Positions 24,501-31,268 of a stretch of 64,000 nt of DNA are shown piece by piece. The notes under the pieces were generated by a model. That model made no database searches, had not been told where the DNA came from, and saw only the letters and a program-made list of their open reading frames with translations. A program made the position numbers and the translations under genes. Numbering within the stretch: position 1 is the first letter of the stretch; each line of letters opens with the position of its first letter. Source of the DNA: Microbacterium sp. CFH 31415 (GTDB lineage: Bacteria > Actinomycetota > Actinomycetes > Actinomycetales > Microbacteriaceae); the NCBI RefSeq assembly GCF_022538185.1, contig NZ_JAKYXC010000006.1, positions 1 to 64,000 of the forward strand, in the 5' to 3' direction.

Positions 24501-24626
24501 GTGCAGGGTGCCAGCCGCAACATCGGGGCGAACGACCGGGTCCAGCTCGGCTGCTACTTCGGCGACGACGGCGCGGAGGTCTGGGTCACCATCGGCGGCA
24601 AGGCCTACGAACGCCGCACGTGGTAG
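18552..24626 (+). CDS. Giant surface protein with Ig/cadherin-like repeats and fibronectin type III domains
   Basis: A 2024-residue protein anchored by one N-terminal membrane helix (about 18-37, preceded by RSRPR). Residues 38-370 are beta-rich with short repeated blade-like motifs, possibly a propeller. An acidic linker follows (373-395), then about eleven Ig/cadherin-like repeats beginning with variants of PPVA.DD and carrying LxNDxDPDGD calcium-type loops (396 to about 1455). Five Fn3 domains come next (about 1462-1930, PPANNG, VRVRA.N). A small C-terminal domain ends the protein with four cysteines (1948, 1953, 1972, 2001), likely two disulfides outside the cell. The ribosome site GGAGGAGG supports the start. 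It is the first gene of a nine-gene cluster through 35111. In the bifidobacterial PFNA cluster the matching Fn3 gene stands with the same partners. The role is probably extracellular binding or adhesion. Confidence 0.9.
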   Translation: MKSFAWLRSRPRAVASASIITAAAVAITTMAFVYEGNPTTEVDLHDGGVWVTKQSSLLVGHFNHESQVLDGGLRTVGTDYDILQSGTNVLVVDETESSITSVDPAMVALNESADVPGGARVVLGGTAVGILDPASGDLWVVPSASVGSFEVQAAEPIANVGKGADVAAGVDGTVYAVSAEDAEIVTVRTDAEGAPAGDPSRAGVEGLQPGAPVSISVVGDVPAVLDAESGTLFAAGRTTEVEGGRSAVLQQASAPSDSVVLATAGALVRVPLDGSEPVAQPVGAEGVAAAPVFLEGCAYAAWNGSGRFIRDCVGDGDDLATDIEGVKASSVLQFRVNRDVVVLNDIIGGAAWMASDSMQRVDNWNEITPPEGEAEEDEQTTEETVETTLPERSEVNTPPVATDDSFGVRPGRTTLLPVLDNDSDPDGDVLIAAVADDGPTFGEVTTVNDGAALQIAVPDDASGSTSFVYEIDDGRGGTDTARVSLSVHDWSVNSPPVQKRVTSVVVEAGGVVSYNVLPDWIDPDGDDVFLLGVAPAEGDEADFTADGRITYRAVGGTQGRKDVAITVSDGTEEAAGIVRFDVRPVGSTDPVTNADRVVVQAGQVATIAPLANDTSSGREPLRLVRVDEVAGARIVPDFANKTFTFVSDVPGDYYVQYLVAAGSKNAEGLVRVQVLADTDTTSPPVAVRDVALLPSGGEVLVNALANDTDPAGGILVVQSVTVEPNSGISVAVINHETIRISDQAALGSQVRITYRVSNGAKSAEGEVIVIPIPAPSKLQPPVANDDQIVVRAGDVVNIPVLDNDYHPNGDAIHVAPYLVPPLVEPEDGEMFVSQDMLRFRASDEPGTVYATYEVIDSTGQKDAGYVTIQVLPLNDETNAAPRPRDIVARALEGSQVRIAIPLDGIDADGDSVRLEGIASPPSKGRVVEMGADHLVYEAFDDAGGVDAFTYRVRDRIGAEATGSIRVGIAPAETSNQAPFAAKDAVVMRPGRIVAVPVTANDSDPDGDAFALVRDGLILPDVEGLKAKVTGDRVIVTAPDEEIETSLQYTIRDERGATSKAVLQITVDEDVPLLRPIARDDYVQAADVDGETVDLEVLANDEDPDGTVDELTVTVGDAGARVLGNGRVRVTVDDNDRLVKYTITDRDGFEASAFIHVPSMNSLPPTLISTQEVEVDSGETIELPLSEYVEVAGGGSVVITEAAKVSAVNADGANLVKDQRTLVYTSKDGYFGQDALTFEVTTGSGPDDPKGRKATLTLPITVLPPDNQQPEFVNGSVDVAPGEDPKSLDLRALTTDPDVDDLDGMRYEIVGGTPAGITASVAGQELRVSAGADTPKGTLERLTIRVNDGETDPIEGTVTVRVTASTRELATANDDIVDEAHQGDTVTVNVLRNDVNPFREGPLTVVDVITETGRGTAVIDGDAVRVTPDETFFGTMVVRYRVADVTNDPDREVEARIRLTVQGKPDAPGTPVVSSVQDRTVVLSWTPPANNGAEITSYEVSSTAGNYTKVCASTTCTLDGLTNNVEYNFTVIAINRVGPSDPSAPSETARPDARPDTPQPPTLAFGDQSLQVAWVTPTTPGSPVESFTLEISPAPPSGVVQKTGVTGNSLVWEGLENGVNYQVRVRAHNRAPEPSSWSAWSASEIPARAPDAAGAPSVERLDPVGTQAQMRVSWGAPANNGDAIAEYRLNVLRGGAVVNTITGIPGGQTSQALAIDASTSDYTFTIAARNKAGWGADSAPSAPRRAFTPPGAPTNVQASTPSGNSAVVVTYNPAPGNGANASEMRYEYSLNGGGWQANWDGRTIGGLSNGQQYTVRVRAYTALDGVRYDGAESAPSNQVIPYGPVRNPSVDASRNGRDITFSWNAPAPNGRNITQMQIRIDGGNWQNVANNGSRTNTYAYSTRHTIEARAQDAAGQWSAVVSAAATTVDPPEPRAWVTKGASAQGQPGCSSSQCAYFVVNTQDFPAGNYSVGCNATGPYGGTPFVQGASRNIGANDRVQLGCYFGDDGAEVWVTIGGKAYERRTW

Positions 24627-24672
24627 CCGGCCCGCCCCCCACGACGAGAACGACAACGGACAGGACATCACC

Positions 24673-25644
24673 ATGACCATGACCCCCGAACAGGCCGCCT
24701 GGTTCCAGGGGACCTTCGCGCGGCTCGTCGACAACGTCGACCGAGCGCTGCTCGGCAAGCGCGAGGTCATCGGGCTCGTGCTGTCCGCGATGCTCGCCGA
24801 GGGCCACGTGCTGCTCGAGGACGCGCCGGGCACCGGCAAGACCAGCCTGGCCAAGGCGCTCGCCGCCACCGTGCAGGGCACGAGCAGCCGCATCCAGTTC
24901 ACCCCCGACCTGCTGCCCTCCGACGTGACGGGCGTCACGATCTACGACCAGACGTCGCACCGCTTCGAGTTCCACAAGGGACCCGTGTTCGCGTCGATCG
25001 TGCTCGCCGATGAGATCAACCGCGCCTCGCCGAAGACGCAGTCGGCCCTCCTCGAAGTCATGGAGGAGTCGCGCGTCACGGTCGACGGCGTCACGCATGA
25101 GGCGGGTCGCCCGTTCCTCGTGATCGCCACGCAGAACCCGATCGAGCAGGCGGGCACCTACAAGCTGCCCGAGGCGCAGCTGGATCGGTTCCTCATCCGC
25201 ACGTCGATCGGCTACCCCGACCTCGCCGCAGCCGAGCGCATTCTCGCCGGCGCGGCCGATCGCAATCCGTCGGCGCACCTGCCCGCGATCATCACCACGG
25301 GTGCGGTGGCCGACATGGCCGACCTCGCCGCCACGGTGCACGTCGAGGGCGCCGTGCTGCGATACGCCGCGCAGCTGTCGGAGGCGACCCGGACGGATGC
25401 CGCGACCCGGCTGGGCGTGTCGGTGCGTGGTTCGCTCTCGATGATCCGCATCGCCAAGGTGTGGGCCGCCTCCCAGGGCCGTCACTTCGTCACGCCCGAC
25501 GACATCAAGGCCCTCGCGGGCCCGGTGTGGACGCACCGTCTCGTGCTCGACCCCGAGGCCGAGTTCGCCGGCACGACGGCCGAGACCGTGATCTCGCGTG
25601 TGCTCGAGGATGTCGCGGCACCGCAGGCGAGGTCCGCGGCCTGA
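24673..25644 (+). CDS. MoxR-family AAA+ ATPase
   Basis: A 323-residue cytosolic AAA+ ATPase of the MoxR group, chaperone-like proteins that mature or insert partners with DUF58/VWA domains. Walker A is APGTGKTSLAK, and Walker B is within VLADEINRASPKTQSALLEVMEE; the sensor 1 Asn lies in IATQNPIEQAGTY. A C-terminal AAA lid covers the last 100 residues. The ATG at 24673 is chosen because the family starts there; a second ATG six bases later is equally possible. Its stop overlaps the DUF58 start by ATGA, so the two are translated together, the standard MoxR-DUF58 pairing. No full ribosome site is obvious. Confidence 0.93.
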   Translation: MTMTPEQAAWFQGTFARLVDNVDRALLGKREVIGLVLSAMLAEGHVLLEDAPGTGKTSLAKALAATVQGTSSRIQFTPDLLPSDVTGVTIYDQTSHRFEFHKGPVFASIVLADEINRASPKTQSALLEVMEESRVTVDGVTHEAGRPFLVIATQNPIEQAGTYKLPEAQLDRFLIRTSIGYPDLAAAERILAGAADRNPSAHLPAIITTGAVADMADLAATVHVEGAVLRYAAQLSEATRTDAATRLGVSVRGSLSMIRIAKVWAASQGRHFVTPDDIKALAGPVWTHRLVLDPEAEFAGTTAETVISRVLEDVAAPQARSAA

Positions 25645-26891
25645 TGACGACGGAGGCACTCGGGTCGGCCGCTCCGGTGACGGAGCGCCGCGAGTGGTGG
25701 GAGACGACCGCCGAACACGTCGCGCGCTGGCTGCGCGGCGCGATCGCCGTCGTCCGACCTGCAGCCTGGGTGCTGATCGTCGTCGCCGCTGTGCTCTGGA
25801 TCGCCGGGTCGACGCTCGGCTGGTGGGAGCTCACCGTGGCAGCCACGGTGCTGACCGTGCTTCTCGCGCTGTGCGCGCTCTTCCTCATCGGACGCACGGC
25901 CTACGACGTGACCCTCGACCTCACCCGGACCCGGGTCGTGGTCGGCGAGCGGGCGGTCGGCGCACTCACGCTGTCGAACTCGGGCACCCGCGCCATCCTG
26001 CCGTCACGCGTAGTGCTGCCGGTCGGCGCCGGCCGCGGTGAGTTCGAGGTGCATCGACTGGCGCCGGGTGCCTCCGCCGAAGAGCTGTTCGCGATCCCGA
26101 CGACGAAGCGTGCCGTGGTCGAGGTGGGTCCGGTCAGCGTCGTGCGCGGCGATCCGCTTGGCCTCTTCGAGCGCGTGCATCGCAAGGACGAACCGGTCGA
26201 CCTCTACGTGCACCCGCGCACCGTGCTGTTCGAGGGCCAGTCGCTCGGCTTCCTGCGCGACCTCGAAGGCCTGCCCGCGACCGACCTCTCGCGCGACGAC
26301 GTGTCGTTCCACGCGCTGCGCGAGTACCAGCCGGGCGACGACCTCCGTCACGTCCACTGGAAGTCGACGGCACGCACCGGCACCGTCATGGTGCGCCAGT
26401 ACGAGGAGACCCGGCGTTCGCACTTCGTGATCGGGCTCTCGACGCACCCCGGCGACTACCGCGATGACGACGAGTTCGAGCTCGCCGTCTCGGCCGCCGG
26501 CTCGCTGGGGCTGCGCGCGCTGCGCGACTCACAGCGTGTCGAGGTTCGCGTGCAGGAACGCGCGCTCCCCTCGGCGACGGGCAAGCAGTTCCTCGACTCA
26601 CTGTCGGGCGTGGTGCATTCGCGTCCGCGCTCCGGGAGCGTCGTCGACCTCGCCGGTGTCGTCGCGGCGACCCTCCCGCTGGCGAGCGTCGTGGTGCTGG
26701 TGTGCGGCAGCGGGGTCGGCGCCAACACGCTGCGCGCAGCCTGCGCACGTCTGCCGTTCGGCGCCCGCACGCTCGCGGTGGTCGCCGAGACGGGCGCCGC
26801 CCCCGCGCTCCGCCGCATCGGCGACGCCGACGTCGTGACGGTCGGCTCGCTCGAGCAGCTGCCCGCCGCGCTGCGGAAGGTGCTCTCGTGA
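25644..26891 (+). CDS. DUF58 domain membrane protein
   Basis: A 415-residue protein with two membrane helices near residues 40-90 and a DUF58 domain in the C-terminal half. The diagnostic block REYQPGDDLRHVHWKSTAR is present, followed by TGTVMVRQYEE. DUF58 proteins resemble a VWA fold and are paired with MoxR ATPases. The start is the ATG overlapping the moxR stop. The stop overlaps the next gene's GTG. Within the cluster, the MoxR/DUF58/transglutaminase-like trio is a widespread set whose molecular task is still poorly defined; assembly of an envelope complex is a reasonable guess. Confidence 0.92.
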   Translation: MTTEALGSAAPVTERREWWETTAEHVARWLRGAIAVVRPAAWVLIVVAAVLWIAGSTLGWWELTVAATVLTVLLALCALFLIGRTAYDVTLDLTRTRVVVGERAVGALTLSNSGTRAILPSRVVLPVGAGRGEFEVHRLAPGASAEELFAIPTTKRAVVEVGPVSVVRGDPLGLFERVHRKDEPVDLYVHPRTVLFEGQSLGFLRDLEGLPATDLSRDDVSFHALREYQPGDDLRHVHWKSTARTGTVMVRQYEETRRSHFVIGLSTHPGDYRDDDEFELAVSAAGSLGLRALRDSQRVEVRVQERALPSATGKQFLDSLSGVVHSRPRSGSVVDLAGVVAATLPLASVVVLVCGSGVGANTLRAACARLPFGARTLAVVAETGAAPALRRIGDADVVTVGSLEQLPAALRKVLS

Positions 26892-29272
26892 GCGGCCGGG
26901 CCGAGGTGAGCGTGCGTCGCTGGGTGCTCGACCTGAGCGCGGTCACCGCCCTCCTCGCAGTGCCCATCGCGGGCTTCTGGCCGACGTTCGGCGGGCCGGC
27001 CTTCCTCCCCGCGGCGATCGGCGGCGCCGTGCTCGGCATGGGTCTCGCCGCGCTCTGCGCCTGGCTGAGGTGGGGCGTCCTCCCGCTCGCCGGACTCACC
27101 GTCGTCGCGTACTTCCTCTTCGGCGGCGCCCTCGCCCTCCCGCACACCGCGGCGCTGGGTGTGATCCCGACGATCGACACGCTGGGCCGGCTCGCCCTCG
27201 GGGTCGTCACGTCGTGGAAGCAGCTGCTGACCACGGTGGCGCCGGTCGCGGCATCCGATGGCCACCTCATCGTTCCCTTCCTCCTCTCGCTCGTCGCCGC
27301 GGTGTTCACGGCCTCGCTGGCACTGCGCCTGCGCACCCCGGCCTGGGCGCTGATCCCCGCCGCGGCGTTCCTGGTAGCCCAGATCGCACTCGGCACGTCG
27401 CAGCCCGCGGTCCCCGTCGTTCAGGGCGTCGTCTTCGCGCTGGTCGCGGCGATCTGGCTCGCGCTGCGGCAGAGCTGGGAGCACGGCACGGGCGTAGTGC
27501 CCCTCGGCGACGGGGCGGCTCCCGTGCGCGGGGTGGCCGCTCGACGGCTCATTCTCGGCGGTGCCGTGGTCGCGATCGCCGCGCTCGTGGGCGTCGCCAG
27601 CAGCGCGTTCGCCGCGCCGCAGAGCCCGCGCTACGTGCTCCGCGACGTCGTGATCCCGCCGTTCGACGTGCACGCCTACCCGAGCCCGCTGCAGTCCTTC
27701 CGCGCCTACGTCCGCGACTTCCCCGACGAGCCGCTCTTCTCGGTGACCGGCATGCCCGAAGAGGCGCGCGTGCGCCTGGCGACGGTCGACGCATACGACG
27801 GCACGGTCTACAACGTGTCGGACGACGGCGCCGGCACGTCGAGCGCGTTCAGCCCGGTGCGGGGCAACATGTCGCCGCAGGCCGAGGGCACGCTCGCGAC
27901 CGTGCGCATCGAGATCGCTGCGCTGGAGGGGGTGTGGATGCCGGAGGTCGGCGCCGTCCGCAGCATCGCCTTCGATGGCGACCGCGCGGAGGACCTGCGT
28001 CGCACGGCGTACTACAACGAGGGCACGTCGACCGCGGTCGTCACGCGCGAGCTCCGCGAGGGCGACGCCTACACACTGGAGAGCCTCGTGCCGTCGACGC
28101 CCAGCGACAACGCGCTCGAGGGCGATGACTTCGCACCCGTCGCGCTGCCGGATCAGGAGGGCGTGCCGCAGGCGTTCGTCGAGATCGCGTCCGAGGCCGT
28201 CGCCGAGGCCACCACGCCCATCGAGCAGGTGCGCGCACTGCAGACGATGCTGTCCGAGGGCGGCTTCTTCAGTCACGGACTCGAGGGCGAGGTGCTCTCG
28301 CGGGCCGGTCACGGTGCGGAGCGCATCTCGACGCTGCTCGGCTCCGACCAGATGGTCGGCGACGACGAGCAGTACGCCACGGCGATGGCGCTGCTCGCCC
28401 GCGAGATCGGCATACCCGCGCGTGTCGTGATGGGCTTCTACCCCGAAGAGGATGCCGCCGGCGAGCCGGTCTTCACCGCGACGGGCGACACCCTCCATGC
28501 GTGGGTCGAGGTGGCGTTCGAGGAGCACGGGTGGGTCACGTTCGACCCGACGCCGCCCGAGGACCAGGTTCCGAACGACCAGACCACCAAGCCCCGCGCC
28601 GACCCCAAGCCGCAGGTGCTGCAGCCTCCGCCCCCGCCGCAGGAGCCCGTCGACCTTCCCCCGACCGTGCCCGACGACCGCGAGTCCGAGGACGAGAGCA
28701 CCTTCGACGCCGCCCTGCTCGCTCTCATCGTCGTGATCGGCATCGGAGTGCTCAGCGTGCTGGCGCTGCTCGCCGCGCCGTTCATCGTCATCGGCGCGCT
28801 CAAGGCCGCGCGTCGTCGTCGCCGCCGCGAGGCCGAGCGCGCCGCCGACCGCATCAGCGGAGGCTGGGACGAGCTCGTCGACCGCGCGAAGGACTACGGC
28901 ACCCCCGTCACGCCCGGTGCCACCCGTGCGGAGGACGCCGGGGTCGTCGAGGCCGCGTTCACCGAGCCGCGCGTCACCACCCTCGCCCGGCGCGCCGATC
29001 TCGAGGTCTTCGGGCCCTCCGAGCCGACACCCGACGATGTCGCGGAGTTCTGGCGCCAGGTCGACGAGATCGTCGGCGGCATGGGGGCCGGCCGGTCTGT
29101 CTGGAACCGCCTCGGTGCGCGTCTGAGCCTGCGGTCGCTGCTCGCGGGCACCCGCTTCGCGCTGCCCGACCGACGGCCGCGTGCGCCGCGCCGGCCGCGT
29201 GCGCGCGCCGAGGGCCATGAGACGCCGTCCGATCGGGCGCCCGGGCCCGACGCCCCCCAGGAGAACGCATGA
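26888..29272 (+). CDS. Transglutaminase-like (TgpA/DUF3488 type) membrane protein lacking the catalytic cysteine
   Basis: A 794-residue membrane protein. The N-terminal 240 residues contain about six membrane helices (DUF3488 part). An extracytoplasmic transglutaminase-like domain lies around 250-570, followed by a proline-rich linker, another membrane helix near 608-640 and an intracellular tail. In active members the core reads G-x-C-E-Q-F/Y-A. Here it is GDDEQYATAM, so Cys is replaced by Asp493, while His537 (LHAWVEV) and Asp553 (FDPTP) remain. The protein is therefore probably a pseudoenzyme, or uses different chemistry. The GTG start overlaps the DUF58 stop by 4 nt and the stop overlaps the RDD-FHA gene by ATGA. 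The equivalent in bifidobacteria is tgm of the PFNA cluster. Confidence 0.9.
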   Translation: MSGRAEVSVRRWVLDLSAVTALLAVPIAGFWPTFGGPAFLPAAIGGAVLGMGLAALCAWLRWGVLPLAGLTVVAYFLFGGALALPHTAALGVIPTIDTLGRLALGVVTSWKQLLTTVAPVAASDGHLIVPFLLSLVAAVFTASLALRLRTPAWALIPAAAFLVAQIALGTSQPAVPVVQGVVFALVAAIWLALRQSWEHGTGVVPLGDGAAPVRGVAARRLILGGAVVAIAALVGVASSAFAAPQSPRYVLRDVVIPPFDVHAYPSPLQSFRAYVRDFPDEPLFSVTGMPEEARVRLATVDAYDGTVYNVSDDGAGTSSAFSPVRGNMSPQAEGTLATVRIEIAALEGVWMPEVGAVRSIAFDGDRAEDLRRTAYYNEGTSTAVVTRELREGDAYTLESLVPSTPSDNALEGDDFAPVALPDQEGVPQAFVEIASEAVAEATTPIEQVRALQTMLSEGGFFSHGLEGEVLSRAGHGAERISTLLGSDQMVGDDEQYATAMALLAREIGIPARVVMGFYPEEDAAGEPVFTATGDTLHAWVEVAFEEHGWVTFDPTPPEDQVPNDQTTKPRADPKPQVLQPPPPPQEPVDLPPTVPDDRESEDESTFDAALLALIVVIGIGVLSVLALLAAPFIVIGALKAARRRRRREAERAADRISGGWDELVDRAKDYGTPVTPGATRAEDAGVVEAAFTEPRVTTLARRADLEVFGPSEPTPDDVAEFWRQVDEIVGGMGAGRSVWNRLGARLSLRSLLAGTRFALPDRRPRAPRRPRARAEGHETPSDRAPGPDAPQENA

Positions 29273-30435
29273 CCGCCCGTCCGCCCCTCGCCCTCGTCGC
29301 CGCGCCGCCCGGCAGGCGGATCGCCGCCTACGTGATCGACGCCCTCGTCGCCACGGCGGTCGGCACCGCGGCCGCCGCTGTCGCCTTCGCCGTGGCCCTG
29401 AGCCTCGGCGCCGTCGGCGATGCCCGCACCCTCGCCCTCGCGGTCGGTGTCGCGACCGTCGCGGCATGGATGTCGCTGCTCGCGTGGTCGATCGTCTACA
29501 CGGCGATGCAGGGCGCGCACGGCTCGGTCGGCCAGCGCGCCCTCGGCCTGCGGCTGCTCGACGCCGGTGCCCCCGTCGCGATCGGCTTCTGGCGCGCACT
29601 GTGGCGCAACGTGGTGTGGTCGGCGTCCTGCGCCATCGTCGTCGGCTGGTTCACGCCGCTGTTCGACGCGAGCCCCCGACGTCAGGGCTGGCACGACCGG
29701 GCCGCCGGCGCGCTCGTCATCGACGTGCGGGGAGCGGATGCCGCGGCCGCCACCGCAACAGCCGCTGCGCTGGCGACCTTCCCGGCCGTGTCGGCCGGGC
29801 GGCCGTGGTTCCTCGACGACATCGTCATCCCGCCCAAGCCGGCCCCGCCGGTCGCGCCTGCCCCCGAGGCGATGGCCCCGGCGCCCGTCGCTCCGGCGGC
29901 TGTCGCGGCACCGGCGCCCGTCGTGGCATCCGCGCCGGCGATGACGCTCACGGCCGTTCCCGGCACCGTGGCGGTGGCCGAGGCATCCGCTCCTCCCCCC
30001 GCGGTGATCCCGCAGGCGCCCGCCACCCGCCCGGTGACGCTGCCCTCCGCAGACCAGGCGCGCAGCCTGACCGTCCCGCCGCCCGCTCCGCCCGCGCCGA
30101 TGTTCGACGATCCCGTGCTCGCTGTGCTCACGTGGGACGACGGCGTCCGCATGGCGGTGTACGGCCGCACCCGCTACGGTCGCAACCCCGCCGTCGAGCC
30201 GGGGATCGTGAGCGTCCCGGTGCGCGACGAGACGCTGTCGCTGTCCAAGACGCACTTCGAGATCGGCGGCGTCGCATCGGGGCCGTGGGTTGCCGACCAT
30301 CACTCGACGAACGGCACCGTCCTGGTGCGCGACGGGGAGCGGCAGCCGCTCGTCCCGGGCCTGCGCATCGGACTGCGTGACGGAGACCTCCTCGAGCTCG
30401 GGGACCGCATCGCTTCGGTGGGAGTGCCGCGATGA
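29269..30435 (+). CDS. RDD-family membrane protein with C-terminal FHA domain
   Basis: A 388-residue protein. Residues 1-155 are an RDD domain with three membrane helices (RRIAAYVIDALVA, then QRALGLRLLD and WHDRAAGALVI, the Arg/Asp pattern that names the family). Residues 160-280 are an Ala/Pro-rich linker. From about 285 to the end is an FHA phosphothreonine-binding domain with YGRTRYGRNPA, LSKTHFEI and DHHSTNGTV, so the key Arg, Ser/His and Asn are kept. It overlaps its neighbours on both sides by ATGA. The FHA part suggests docking to a protein phosphorylated by the kinase encoded downstream (32668-34389). Confidence 0.9.
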   Translation: MTARPPLALVAAPPGRRIAAYVIDALVATAVGTAAAAVAFAVALSLGAVGDARTLALAVGVATVAAWMSLLAWSIVYTAMQGAHGSVGQRALGLRLLDAGAPVAIGFWRALWRNVVWSASCAIVVGWFTPLFDASPRRQGWHDRAAGALVIDVRGADAAAATATAAALATFPAVSAGRPWFLDDIVIPPKPAPPVAPAPEAMAPAPVAPAAVAAPAPVVASAPAMTLTAVPGTVAVAEASAPPPAVIPQAPATRPVTLPSADQARSLTVPPPAPPAPMFDDPVLAVLTWDDGVRMAVYGRTRYGRNPAVEPGIVSVPVRDETLSLSKTHFEIGGVASGPWVADHHSTNGTVLVRDGERQPLVPGLRIGLRDGDLLELGDRIASVGVPR

Positions 30436-31268
30436 GCTCGCCGGTGACCGTGGCCTTCGGATCGGCGACCGATCCGGGACTGCGCCGCGCGATCAACGAG
30501 GACTCCTACCTCGCCGTCGCGCCGCTGTTCCTCGTCGCCGACGGGATGGGCGGGCACCACGCGGGCGAGATCGCCAGCGCCACGGTGATCGACGAGTTCT
30601 CCGGGTTCGCCGGACGCGACAGCCTCGAGATCGACGAGGTGCGCGCAGCGCTGGCCCAGGCCCGGCGCCGCGTCGAGGCGCTGCCCGCCGGCGAGGGTGC
30701 CGGCGCCGGCACGACGCTCACCGGGGTCGTGATCGCCGACGTCGACGGCGAGGGGTACTGGCTCGCGATCAATCTCGGCGACTCGCGCACCTACCGTCTC
30801 AGCGAGGGCGTCTTCGAGCAGGTGAGCGTCGATCACTCGGTCGTGCAGGAGCTCATCGACGCCGGCCAGCTCGCTCCCGATGCGGCCTCGCGCGACACGC
30901 GCCGCAACGTGATCACGCGGGCGATCGGCGCGGGGAGCGACGGCGACGCCGACTACTGGCTGATCCCCGCCGAGCCCGGCGACCGCATCCTGGTGTGCTC
31001 GGACGGACTGTCCAGCGAGCTCGACAGCGCCGCCATCCATGCCGTCCTGGTGGCCGAGACGCAGCCTCAGCGCGCCGCCACCCGCCTGGTTCACGAGGCC
31101 ATGCTCCACGGTGGACGCGATAACATCACGGCGCTGGTGGTGGACGCCACGGCTGTCCGCACCCGGGCGAACCGCCCCGGCGATCACACATCTCCGTCGG
31201 CGGCCGCCGCCGCGGACGAGGTCGACGGAGACACGCTGCCCCGCGTCGTCGCCACGGGAGGATTCTGA
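30432..31268 (+). CDS. PP2C-family serine/threonine protein phosphatase
   Basis: A 278-residue cytosolic metal-dependent phosphatase expected to reverse the cluster kinase. PP2C motifs are in order: NEDSYLAV near residue 20, ADGMGGHHAGE (metal-binding Asp37), GTTLTGVVI, NLGDSRTYRL, SDGLSSEL, and GGRDNITALVV. All the acidic metal ligands seem intact. About 40 C-terminal residues are disordered. The ATG overlaps the RDD-FHA stop, and the stop shares one base with the next ATG. This is the counterpart of the prpC-type gene in PFNA clusters. Confidence 0.94.
   Translation: MSSPVTVAFGSATDPGLRRAINEDSYLAVAPLFLVADGMGGHHAGEIASATVIDEFSGFAGRDSLEIDEVRAALAQARRRVEALPAGEGAGAGTTLTGVVIADVDGEGYWLAINLGDSRTYRLSEGVFEQVSVDHSVVQELIDAGQLAPDAASRDTRRNVITRAIGAGSDGDADYWLIPAEPGDRILVCSDGLSSELDSAAIHAVLVAETQPQRAATRLVHEAMLHGGRDNITALVVDATAVRTRANRPGDHTSPSAAAAADEVDGDTLPRVVATGGF

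Noticed and set aside
20595..24938. A 1447-codon open frame antisense to the Fn3 gene
   Set aside because: It mirrors the codon phase of the real gene; its translation is Arg/Val/Asp-rich low complexity with no domain, while the sense frame has clear Ig and Fn3 repeats.
26456..29599. A 1047-codon minus-strand frame over the transglutaminase-like gene
   Set aside because: Low-complexity Arg/Gly/Asp sequence; the plus strand has overlapping start/stop codons typical of an operon and recognisable domains.
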